Shown: piece by piece, positions 42,751 through 56,195 of the stretch | Layout: every line of letters begins with the position of its first letter | Numbering within the stretch: position 1 is the first letter of the stretch | Origin: Aphanomyces cochlioides | Taxonomy: Eukaryota; Oomycota; Saprolegniomycetes; Saprolegniales; Verrucalvaceae | Assembly: GCA_019828595.1 (NCBI GenBank) | Contig: JAHQRK010000007.1 | Location: 1,240,001 to 1,304,000, forward strand | DNA: 64,000 bases | Direction: 5' to 3' | Position numbers and translations under genes: made by a program | The notes under the pieces: model-generated | Database searches by the model: none | What the model saw: only the letters and a program-made list of their open reading frames with translations | What the model was told of the DNA's origin: nothing

Positions 42751-45700
42751 TCACAGTTGAGAAGGGGGAAGGGCAGGGGAAGAGGGGGCGTTGGTGCCGC
42801 CTCCATTGAGAGAGGGAACTAATGTATGGGTTGGGGTCGCTGGAGAACTGTTCGACGACGGTTGACTCGTCGAGCTGAGCAAACGGGCAATCAAGGCGAC
42901 TTTTTGACCTTCCGAGTACTCATTACGGTGGAGGATGCTTTGAATTTGACTTTTGATTTGAGGCATTCGATCGATCACATACAACAAAGTGGCTGCTGAA
43001 GGTTGAGCTCCATTAACGCCAGGGAGCGAAATAGCTAAGATGTAGATAAGCAAGGGACACGAATGATCTCCAAATCCTACCAGATTCAGTTCCAGCACGG
43101 GCCAGATTTTGATGCAGGACAGACAAATTACCCCAAGTCTATACATAATTTTAGCTTTTAGAGTGAAAATGAGGAAATGAGTGTACCTGAGAGTCAGACG
43201 GGGCTGGAATTGGACCGCTTGTTGCAATGTTTAGGCTAGTCAAGCCTATTCTATTTTCACGTCCAGTCCATTCTCGTCCACGATGCTTACCAGTGCTTTC
43301 AGGGGGAAATGGAGCAAGTGTTGTGGCGGCATTGACGACTTGAAATGTAGCTGCGGCAATTTGTTTGCTCTTGTTGATCACTTCGTCTGGACTTAATGTT
43401 GGGGTAGCCAAAGTCTCGGCGTGGGATTCGTGCGCGACGACAGAAGTTGGAATGGGAATCGGAGGTGGGGGAAGCTTTTTCTTGGCAGAGGACATGACGG
43501 CGTCAATAGTGCTTCGAAAGTGACGCAGTTCGTGATCTTGAACAGGTTGCTTAAGCACCCAATTCTTTTTAATTGGTGGCGGAGGAATTCCGAATGGACT
43601 GGCGGGGAACTTCAAAAGCACACCTCCAGTATGTAAGCCCACTCGAGAGGACACAGCTGCCGGTGATAGAGTCAATGGTTTGGCTTTGACAGGCTTGTCC
43701 TTGTTGGGAACAGTCAAACGCTGAAACTTTTCTTGACACTGACGAGCCGAGCGTCGTTTCACCATCGATTGTCGGGTAAGGATTTGGGCGATGAGATTCC
43801 AGTTGGCACCGTACATGTCGTGAAGCTTCTTAAGCAGACCTTCTTCCACAAAGCTCCAGCCTTCTCGAGCTGCTTCTGCCACTGGTTTTCGTGGCCGCTG
43901 CAAGATCGAGGTTGATGTCTTCAACTTCTTCTGAGGCGTTGGATCAGTCAAGCCTTGAACTTGGATGCCAGCAAGAATGGATGTATCATCCCACGACACT
44001 GAGTCGAGAGCATCCAAATTTGTGTCGCCCCAAAATCCATCGTCGTCGAAAGCAGACGTTGTCTCCGGAAGAGGAAAACCTTCGTAATCGGTGCTCTTTT
44101 TGGGGTCGGCATTTCCTGCTATAAGTTTCGATGCGTCAGTACCTGTCTCTAGCACTGCAGTTTTACCTGGAACTTTGGGCTTCTTCTTGATAGGCTTCAA
44201 GTCCGACGAAGGCTTGAGCTTGTCTGGTGGCAGCACAGGCGGTGGCTTTTGAGCGCGGTATGTAATCCAGAGTTGATTATCGTCGTCACGAGCATCCCAT
44301 ATCTTTTCGCCATCAACAAACGCAGGTGGTTCGTATAATCCAAATTCTGACTGCATTCCCTCCAATAGGAAGGTTTGAGCAACATGACCGATTGATTCAC
44401 TTTGATCGTAGAATAACGAATCAATTTTTTCTTGTTTCCACTGGGCTCGGTTTCTTTCACATATCATTCCTTCAAACGTTGCATGGGCTGAATGATGACC
44501 ATCTGCGTTTTGGTTCTCTTGGGGCGTTTTTGGTGTTGATCTCGTCATTTGTTTCTCCTTCATGGACTGAACCAAATGGACTGCAAACCATTCGACTGGT
44601 GTGAGTTCATCGCTGTTTGAAAGTAATAAATGCTCTTCAGTCTCCAATTCGCCACCAGTAGTCAGGGGAGATTCCAATTGATACCATTCGAGGTTTTCGA
44701 CATTTCCACAATATTTTTCGAGTAGCTCGGAGCTCATCAGCGCCTTAGACATATCATTATTAGCTGATGACGACCACCACGATGGACAAGAATCATATTT
44801 GAAGGCAGGCGATGCAATACACTCAGCTGGACTCATTTCTCCGAACAACTTCTCAGATAATGTGGATCCAACTCGGAGAAGAGAAGTTTCAATTGTGTTT
44901 TCACAATACAATCGATAGACCGTGACATCAGAATTTGTCGCGAGTAATTGCCATGACGCCCGTAACTTGGCGTCACACATAGGATCCCAATCACTATCCA
45001 ACACAATCACCTACAAAAATTGTATCACAGAACATGTCAATGGGCTGCATACCGCTTGAGCGCCATAGACACAAACTGCTCTATTGCTGCCTACTGTTCG
45101 AGTTCGTGTTGACAAAATAGCAACTCTAACAGTTTCCTTGGAGGCAAAATGTGTAAGTGCTTTATGTTGGTTGACAATGGAGCCAGTAACTCTGACGCAT
45201 GGAATATTGAGGTGGTTCGTCACGGCGTATTCCACGACAGGTAGCATCATGTCACATTGCATATAAATTGCAACGCGAATATGGTCTTGATGGACCAAGC
45301 GGTCGATGAGTTCCATGACGACTTTTAATTTTGCAGAACAGCTTTCCAACATCGCACGATCCACAACCGACAATCGTTCAAAATCTTGGAGAACATCCAC
45401 ACAATTGCATGCAGAACGGAGGCGAAGCATAAATCTAAGCCAGTGGTCCAGAGTCTCTTTGTCGGAGCTATTGTTGAAACTCATGACGACATTGTTGTAG
45501 CATTTCAACTAGAGATCGGTGTGAGATTGACTACGCATTATCGAAATTACCTGAGAGGGAGTCATAGTGCATCCGACCGTTTGCTCTTCAACTTTACCCA
45601 GTTGAGCTTCCATGTCATTTCTCAGCCGTCCAAGTGTCATAGCTCGTAGTGCGATTTGCAGTGACGACGACTCTTCTTTAAAAGGTAAACCGGCACGCTT

Positions 45701-47768
45701 CATCATTTGTTGCACAGATGCTGGATCTGCTAAATTCATTTCATCCCATTCCATCAAGTTCCATTGAGGAACCAAACCTCCCAACAAAAATTCACCCCAC
45801 AGTGCTATTCTTTCAGAAGGCCAATGCTCCAGTGCCAATTCGCTCACAACGATGCGGCTAGAGCTGTTCCTCAGCGAGGTATAGGCCAACGGTAAATCTG
45901 CGCAAATACTAGTATCTTCGACAATAACAGCCTGCCATGTTTGGGGGGCAAAAACTGACTCAGCATCCTCAAGATACACAACATGGGGGCAAATGCAGCA
46001 ATAGACTGGATCCTCTTTGGTCTCCATGTATTCCATGTACTCCTTATCCCAGGCGCGCTGATGTCTCCGACGTTCGACTCGTGAACCACCATACACTTGA
46101 ATTCTTCGATTTGGATGAACAGTTCGGACGTAGTGCACCCACTTGTGAATTTCAGCGTCGGGAACGACAATCAGGTGAGGATTCGTTGGTGTTTCGATGT
46201 TGTCGAGCACATACAAAAATAAGGACACGGTGTATGGCTTGCCTGTTCCCAATTGATCGTTCAGAATAAAATGATATCCAGCTTCGCGCATGTCCATCAT
46301 AAATCGCAATGCATTCCACTGGAATTGCGCAAGCTTGAGGTGTGCATAGGCTTCGTCGACACCGCTGTTCTTCTTCATGTTTCCACGGGCGATAATTGAG
46401 GCATTAAATAATTCACTCGTTTTCTCTCGAACAGCCGCCGAGCTTCCATGTCGTATCCATTCAAACGAAGCAATGCTGTCATCACACCGGAGACGTGGTG
46501 ATGCCATTGATGTATCCTTGTTCAGTGCTGTTCGTTCAAACGCCATCGACGAGGATCGAGATTGATATCGAGCAGCAATTCGTTCCATAGCACGCCAAAA
46601 TGAAGAAATTTGCAGTGCCACTTGTCGGGCCAATTTCCTCTTGTCCAGTTCAAGCGATTTTTTCTCTGCACTTTTGGCTTCACATAAGTCTCGAGCCAGA
46701 CGCCAAGCTGCGGCTCGCTTCCAGTGTCGCTCTTCTGCAAAATCTGCAGCCATCCATTTCATTTCATCCAAAAGGGTATCCCAATGACATTTTAGTCGAG
46801 GTGGATCCTTGAGTCGGGGCAACTGTCGTTTCTTGCTTGGAGTCTTCTGCAATTGTTGGACTTTGTCGTGATGTGTTTGAATCAACTCGATGAGAGAGGC
46901 ATTGTTGGAGCCATTGTCGTTCAATCGGTCTCCATCATTGGATTTGTCATCCAAAGTATTTTGTGTGATCAGTCCAACAAGTCTAGTGTTTGTGGAGATC
47001 ACGGGTGGAGGATACTGCCGAATCGGGGTTGACGAGCGCTGTACTTTCCTGGGAGGTGGTCGTGCCGTGGGAGATTTTCGCGACTCTACTTGGTCTGTCG
47101 TTTGGGTGGGTTTGTCTGGGCGAGGTCGTTTTTTTCTCTCTGGAGATGGTTGCGTTGTTGTGGTGGGTTGTGTGATCTCGGTCTCAATTGCATTCGACTC
47201 TGCAATCGTTTCCGGTTCGTGATGGGTATCTAACTCTGTGTTTTGTTCTGTTGAAGTCGCGTTTGTCGTTGCGTCGATCTCTATTCTGTCGTCGGCGTCC
47301 ATTTCATGCTCTGATGGAGGCGGAGAATCGTCATCATCTGGCATAACTTCGTTCGCAACTAGCATATCAGTACCGTCGTCATCTAGCTGCTCTTCTGGAG
47401 CATGGAGGTCGTCGAGAGCATTGGAGTTGTCCTCTCGTTCTTCCTACAGGACATGTTGGCACGATATAATGTTTCACGATATACCTCATCCAAGACATGC
47501 GCGGCGCTCTGGTGCTCCACAAATTGCGCCAATAGACGCTCTCGGTACGACAGAAAATGCTCGAGAAACCTACCCCTGGAGAGCGCCACGACATCCACTG
47601 CAGTGTCCTACCGAAATATAAATTGTGAGAGGTCACGACTTCAACCGATGAGCTTCGTACCTTGGTGTTGGCACTTCCGTTGAGACTGGGAGACGAGACG
47701 TGCTTGCCCATGCGTTGGGGGTGTGCTATCGCTATCGCTGTCCCTCTTCCTGCCGCCTTGGCTGCCAA
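42751..47768 (-). CDS. EAF1/EP400-like chromatin protein with degenerate SNF2 core
   Basis: Seven exons (47768-47661, 47607-47485, 47443-45551, 45508-45053, 45010-about 43187, 43138-43081, 43034-42751), introns 41-53 nt, about 1581 aa. Order: acidic/Thr-rich N-terminus; HSA domain (about 294-365, HWDTLLDEMKWMAADFAEER); SNF2-like region (about 450-860); SANT domain (about 1245-1295, WSFVEEGLLKKLHDMYGANW); Pro-rich tail. HSA plus SANT is the NuA4/TIP60 scaffold layout of Eaf1 and EP400, recruiting actin-related proteins and the acetyltransferase. The ATPase motifs are lost: the P-loop reads GTGKPY, the DEAH position reads EDTS, and the motif VI arginines are absent. It is therefore likely a structural subunit. 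The fifth exon boundary is uncertain by one base. Confidence 0.82.
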
Positions 47769-48360
47769 TGTGCCGTTGAGGAGCTTGCGATTTCCAAGGA
47801 ATGCCTCGCGCCCGTGGAGCGTTCACGAATTGAAAATACGGCCACAAATGGGGGGGCGTATTTTTATTCCAATTATCTTAAAATTTGTATGCACCGCACA
47901 AAATCGAATTTTATTGCATATCCGGATATCCTTGTTCGTTGAGGCTTGGCGTTCGTAAGATCTCGCGTATCCGGATAGGCGTTAAACCGTTTAGTCAGTG
48001 GGGATTTGATGGGTAAATGCTATGGATGACGTGGCACGCGGCCGTGCAACCAAAAGTGTACAAGATGATGCCTCTATTTATAGTTAGACTACTAAACTCA
48101 ATACAGTCACTTCAAATGTAGACTTCATGGGTCTCCGAAATTGGATCAAAGGCTTTGATGTCCCTTTGTTCTGTAGTAACACCGCTGGTGCCTGGATTTA
48201 CTTGGATTGGCAGTGCGGTAGCGAATAGTCGAGAATTTACAGACTGCCGAGGTTTTGATGACTGGTTGTCGTCTAAAGGTTCGTGGCTATCGTGGAGCGC
48301 ATGTTTCTCGTCGCCATCGGAAATATCTACGGCACGAGCTCATCAGAATCGACAAGAAGA
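47769..48360. other. intergenic
   Basis: Upstream of the EAF1-like gene. It has TTTGTATGC near 47884 and ATCCGGATATCC near 47921, then no recognisable feature up to the MYB stop codon. Confidence 0.45.
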
Positions 48361-49878
48361 CTAAAACATACCTCGCTGGTTATCATATGGTGTCATCCCC
48401 ATGCCCGTCGCTGTGGGAGACAATTGCATTTGATGCGAATACAAGTTCAAGTGCGAACCATCAGCAGGCGACGAGTGTCTTCGCAATGGACCATCGTACG
48501 AAAAGCCACCTGAGGCGCTTTGATAATCCCCTGGAAAGCCACCGGTGTTGAATGATGGCGCCCCGAACTCCATGCCATGCTGTCGTTGGACTTGGTCGTA
48601 GTCGGACAAAAATGTACTGTCGAGCTTGTCACCGTGGGACGACAGGACCAACTTTTGAAATTGCTTCCCACGTTGAAACATGTGCCGGTTGTCGCCACTG
48701 GTTGGAGAAGTCACCATGGACTGTGAACGAGGTTTCGAGTCACGAGAGCAACCTTTCTTGCGCAGAGACTGGCGTTGCATGCGCCGCATGGTCGAATAGT
48801 ATCGGTTCTTTATGGCATTGTCAGTGCGACCAGGAAGCATTTTGGATATTTCAGCCCACTGGTTGCCGACGTTCTTGTGACATTCAAAAATGACGTAATC
48901 TTCCTCAGCAGTCCATGCATCTTTGCGAACTGCAGGATTCAAATGATTATGCCACCTACAGTAAGTTAGAAAGTTTGGAATTTGATATTGAGCTCACCTT
49001 TCTCGGCATTGTTTGCCAACTCGCCCTGGTAAATGCATGGCAATCAGCGACCATCTCTTGGCGCCGTACTGCTTCACAAGCTGCATTAGCTTTTCATTTT
49101 CTTCTCGCGTCCATGGCTTTTTGCTGTTGGCATCGTTCTTCCCCTTCTTTCCCTCATCATCATCGTCATCGTCGTCGTAGTCGAGTCCGGAATGCAATCG
49201 CTGTTCCATCTGCTGCTAAAATAAGCCCTCGAAACTTGCAAGGAGGCCTACCTCCAAGTCATCGGCTTCCATCATTCCCATGTCGTGCGTAGCCATGGGC
49301 AGTCGCATGTTGTCTAGAGCTTTGTCATGACCGGCCATGTGATGCCGCCGTTGATTTTTTAGTTGGAGTGCCATTTGGCCTGGTATTTGACCAGGTATGT
49401 GAGGGTGTACCATAGCATGGTAGGGGGACTGCCCTTGCATCTGTCCATGCATCGAAGGGGACATTTGACTTTGCATTTGTCGCTGCATTTGTTCTTGCAT
49501 TTGCTCGTGCATTTGACGCTGTATGTCGCCATGAGTATGTCCCTGCATTTGATTGTGCATCTGACTTTGCATTTGAAATTGGTTTTGGATGTTGTGCATG
49601 TGTCCTTGCATCTGCGCTTGTCCATGGTCTGGTGCTCTGTCTTGCGCTTGGGTTTGGTTGTTGGACATATGCCCTAGCATGGCGTGTCCTGGCTGTCCAG
49701 ACATAGCATTTTGCGGTTCGCTGGCTTCTGGTTGTCCTTTTGAATGATCTTGGCCATGATATTGGTCGTGCATTTGGCGATCCATTTGTTGACCTGTATT
49801 GTAGGATTGGCTCTGCGATTGGCGTTGATTCTCGCGGGGGCTCAGTTGGTTTTGTGTGTACATCTTCCTGCGCTTCAA
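48361..49878 (-). CDS. R2R3 MYB transcription factor
   Basis: Three exons (49878-49252, 49215-48998, 48955-48361), introns 36 and 42 nt, 479 aa. The first 210 residues are Met/Gln/His-rich low complexity built from MQ.QMH-type repeats. An Asp run follows, then two MYB repeats: [20 protein letters not shown]...KQCRERWHNHL and [19 protein letters not shown]...[13 protein letters not shown], with the usual regularly spaced tryptophans (the first Trp of R3 conserved here). The intron splits the end of R2 (CRER/WHNHL). The C-terminal Ser/Gly-rich part has no motif. Such proteins regulate sporulation and zoospore genes in oomycetes, but the target here is unknown. Confidence 0.92.
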
Positions 49879-50706
49879 CGGTGATCGATAACGATACTAC
49901 TAAGCGTTTCTTTGCCGTTTTCAAGCCGCTGTTACGCCGTTTTGAGTGATCCCTCACGAGGCTTTTTCGTTTCTGGATCGTTTTGGGTTGGTGTCCGGTA
50001 AAATATCTTTTGAACGAAGCGTTTTTCGAGGCATTGTCTTAGAGATCATTGATTGGCTGAAATATTACCAATATTACATTTTGATTGGCTGTAATTTCCC
50101 GCCCTTCCCCTCTTGGCGCTCTGATTGGCCAGTACTCAAATACCTTCTCTCTTTCGAAATTCGGCTCACTTGAAGATTGTATGAAAATCGATGGAAAGTG
50201 GTAGGACGCACCTCCCCATTATAATTACCACGCTCATCGACACGACGATAAAAGTAAATTTCGAAGATCTAAGATATCGAACACAACCGGTGAACGTATC
50301 GCCGTGGAGGAGAATGGCCATCTCGTCTGTTCGCTGACGCTCCAAGTAGACAGCCAAGACTTTCATTGCCAATGCACATAATGCATTAACCGTCTCGACA
50401 ACGCTTTGGCGTTTTCAATCATCCAAAGACACGATCCGACAACGTTTTGGCGTTTTCTATCACGATGCCACACATGGAGCGTTTTCAAGTCGAGGTGATG
50501 ACCCGATGTTAACACCAGGCGAAATGGTTCCAGTCGACAACATGCCAATCATTGTCCGTATAATATCCGGAAAATGTAACCGTTGACAAAGGCAAGTTCA
50601 ATTATTGTGGAAATATATTTTTATTGATGCAATATATTTTTATGGAAGCAAGCAATGAAAAATAAGTCGAGCATAAGTCCCGCATTTTCGTCGTCACATC
50701 GCTAGT
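49879..50706. other. intergenic with CCAAT-box cluster
   Basis: Three GATTGG motifs within 75 bp (50050, 50081, 50120) upstream of the MYB gene, then a TCACTTGAAGATTGTAT motif at about 50165. A direct repeat ACAACG[C/T]TTTGGCGTTTTC lies near 50397 and 50438. No gene is supported. Confidence 0.5.
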
Positions 50707-53190
<2,484 letters not shown>

Positions 53191-54396
53191 GGTGTCTCGA
53201 TGTCTTCTTGCACTTTCCAAAATGATCCCTCCGTTGGGGAGAACCTCACATGATCCTCGTCCGGATATGATATCCGGATTATCCTTTTCACTCGATTTTA
53301 ATGCGTTTTGATCAAATTATCTTACTTTTTGTATACTCACCTCAATCAATTCGCTTTCGACCTTCATTCTTTCCGAAGATCCACCGTATCCGGATGATGA
53401 ACTTTGCGGTCGAATCGAAACTTCCAGAGGGGTCCGTATCCGGACAGATGAATTCTCCTCAATGTGTATGCCACGTCAGTTATTTCTCTCCAACGACGTC
53501 AGCACATGCAAGAAGACACGCCGCGTCGCTGCCCGACAAAGAGTTTTCTCATGCCAAGCTCATACGATCGACAGAATTCAGCCACACTGAAGCAGGAGGT
53601 ATCTCGTAGTGTAGCAAGTTGATGTGAGCTCGTCAAGGCCGAGAAACCCAAGTCACGATCATCAACGTTTGATCTTCATTGAACGTCGAACGCCACCAGT
53701 TGCAAGCTTCGACACCCATGACCACATGTAATATGTTGGTGCAACACATTCGAGGTCACGTTAGGCTTGCGACTTTGTCCAAGTCATGAACATCGATGGT
53801 CACTCTAATATCCCGATGAGGCCTTGGAATTTGATTGAGCCAGCGGTCGCATTGCTGGAGGTGATATTCCACTCGTATTTTCAACAGGTTCGTAGCGAAC
53901 AAGTTCCAGAGGTGAATGTGACACCACGAGCATAATTGCTGCCGCAAATGCGATTTTCGGTGGACGATTGACATTGTAGAGAGCTCGTTCCCATGAGAAA
54001 GCTCAGAACCATCCTACAGTGCCAAGTCAGAGAGTTCGCTGACCTGGGCGACTGGAGGTTGCCGAGCTGCTTGGAGATCTGCGTTCTGATCGTGCACCAA
54101 CTTCAGTTATGACCATTTTGCCAACGGTTTCCACTGTGAAGCGGATCAACCACCATGGATCACGACGTGCTTTCATAGCATATACTGCTTTATTTTTAAT
54201 CAAATATTTTATTTCTGCTTTTTTTATTAATAAATCAGGTCATTTGTATTAAATTATCGTGCTATGCCGCTCGTCGTCAGATATATAGTTTGCTAGTTCT
54301 TCTCAAATTAGTCTTGAATAAACCATACTAAAAGTTCAATGCTTTTGGGTTGGCAATAGTGGAGTGAAGAGTGGTGTATCTAGCGTCATTGGTCAC
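53191..54396. other. CDC48 promoter and gene-free stretch
   Basis: ATCCGGAT-type motifs near 53262, 53272, 53387 and 53430 lie within 260 bp of the CDC48 start. From about 53470 to 54396 only short unsupported frames are seen, for example a 72-codon minus frame at 53756-53974 without motifs. Confidence 0.45.
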
Positions 54397-56144
54397 ATGT
54401 GGAGCGGGTGTCGACGCTTTCTCGTCTGCTTGGCAGGTTATACGATAGTTCAAGGCACTACCAATGCGCCAGTTCATCGCATTTCATTGTCCACTCGCCA
54501 CATTAACCCAACGAATGCCACAGCTGGTCGACTGCCGCTGCAAAACTACGGCAATGTGCAATATGTTGGCGAGCTGTCTTTTGGAACCCCACCGCAAGTG
54601 TTGACCGTTGTCTTTGATACGGGAAGCAGCGATACGTGGATCCCAGGCATATCGTGTACTTCTTGCGGCATGCACGAAAACTTTGACTACAGGCAGTCGA
54701 CGACCTTTCAAGACACTCGGGAAAAGTTTCTCGACTCGGTATGGTTTACACGGTCCAATGACATTCTTACGGCAATCTATAGTATGGAAGTGGTGAAGTC
54801 GGTGGTGTCATTGGTATCGATACAATTGGGTTCGGTCCATTCAATGTCGAAAACGTTCGATTTGGTGTCGTGACTGAAGAAACAGAGTCGTTGGAGGTCC
54901 TGCATGCAGTTTGCTCCAATATCTAACATATTATGTAGATGTTTATCGCTGATGGCTTGGTTGGGCTGGGGTTTGAAAGTCTTGCAAAGATCACTCGGCC
55001 AACTCTTTTCTCGACGCTCGTGCAACAAAATGTAAATATTCCATGTGCTGTAGCCCGTTAAATGCATGTAGGACGCTGTGGGAAACATGTTTGCTGTGTA
55101 CATGAGTGCAGAGCCATACAAAACAGGTTCTGAATTGCACTTGGGTGGCTACGACTTGAGTATGGTCGGTCCCAATGCTAGCTGGCACTTTACTCCAGCT
55201 GTGCGGCTTCCTGGTAAGTCGGAGGTAGTTATTTTCCACTGACCCAATCATAGATTTCGAGACATTTACATACTGGGCGATCAAGTAAGCAATCTTTAAC
55301 GTGATGAGTCTAAGCGAGCGTTAGGATGAATGGATTCTCGGTCCGCAATGCATCCGACAACCACTGCGATCCATTTTGCTATGCAATCGTACGCTTCATG
55401 GCGCTTCAATAATGACGTACTTGCTGTAGGTGGACACTGGCACATCGTTGATTAGCATTCCAGACACCCAATACAGCGATATTGTAGCCGCCGTCACAGA
55501 CGGACTTCCTTGCGACGATGTCGTTTGTTCTGGCGTGACCATCGATAATTTCCCGCCCCTCAAGTTCGGCATGGAACCTGACAACATTTTCACGCTCCAG
55601 GCACGAGATTATGTCAGTTGCGATGGACGTGGAAGTTGCCGGCTTCAATTTCAAAATGGAGGGTACATGGCAAATATTAGAGTATTTTATTGAGCCACAA
55701 TGTAGGGACGAAGCTTGGTGGGTCTTGGGGGATGTATTTATCAAGACGTACTACACTTTGTTCGACGTTGACAACATGCGTGTTGGCTTTGCGTGCGATG
55801 GAGATGTATGCAAGGGTGGCCGTGGGCCTATTTATGGTGGCGGTGACGACCGAGCATTTGTTGTGTGGGAGAATGTTTTCTTGTTTGGCTCTGTGTTTGC
55901 TGCAGCGTCGCTGCTTTTATTCGTGTTTTACATGCACCAAAACAACGTGCCATCTCTTGCGACTGCTCCACGTCGTGACAATGGCTCAGACGGTCACATC
56001 GACGACAAGTCCCCTCTCTTGACAATGGAGCAATTCCGCAACCTCAACACGACGCCGCAGCGACCTCTTGTCACTTCTTACGCCGAAGCAAGAAAGAATT
56101 ACAGTCAACTCCCCACTGCCCCCATAGAAAAAGCCAGCGTATAA
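54397..56144 (+). CDS. membrane-anchored pepsin-like aspartyl protease
   Basis: Eight exons (54397-54738, 54783-54896, 54939-55031, 55072-55213, 55254-55284, 55325-55388, 55430-55662, 55706-56144), introns 40-44 nt, 485 aa. An N-terminal signal peptide (RRFLVCLAGYTIVQG) and propeptide-like stretch precede the catalytic domain. The active-site aspartates are in VFDTGSSDTW (D74) and VDTGTSLISIP (about D264), with the tyrosine flap in SYGSGE. A C-terminal membrane segment (about 394-415, FLFGSVFAAASLLLFVFY) and a 70-residue cytosolic tail make it type I membrane-bound, endomembrane or surface. A1-family enzymes act at acidic pH. One exon is just 31 nt. Confidence 0.92.
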
Positions 56145-56195
56145 TAGTATCAACACAGATCTTCTTAATTAAGTCTTGACTTAAAATGCTCAGTG

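Noticed and set aside
49325..49957. 210-codon minus-strand open frame in a second frame of the MYB N-terminus
   Set aside because: It arises from the codon repetition of the Met/Gln/His-rich region. The MYB frame links to conserved downstream exons.
53756..53974. 72-codon minus-strand open frame
   Set aside because: Short, without motif or splice partners; likely chance.
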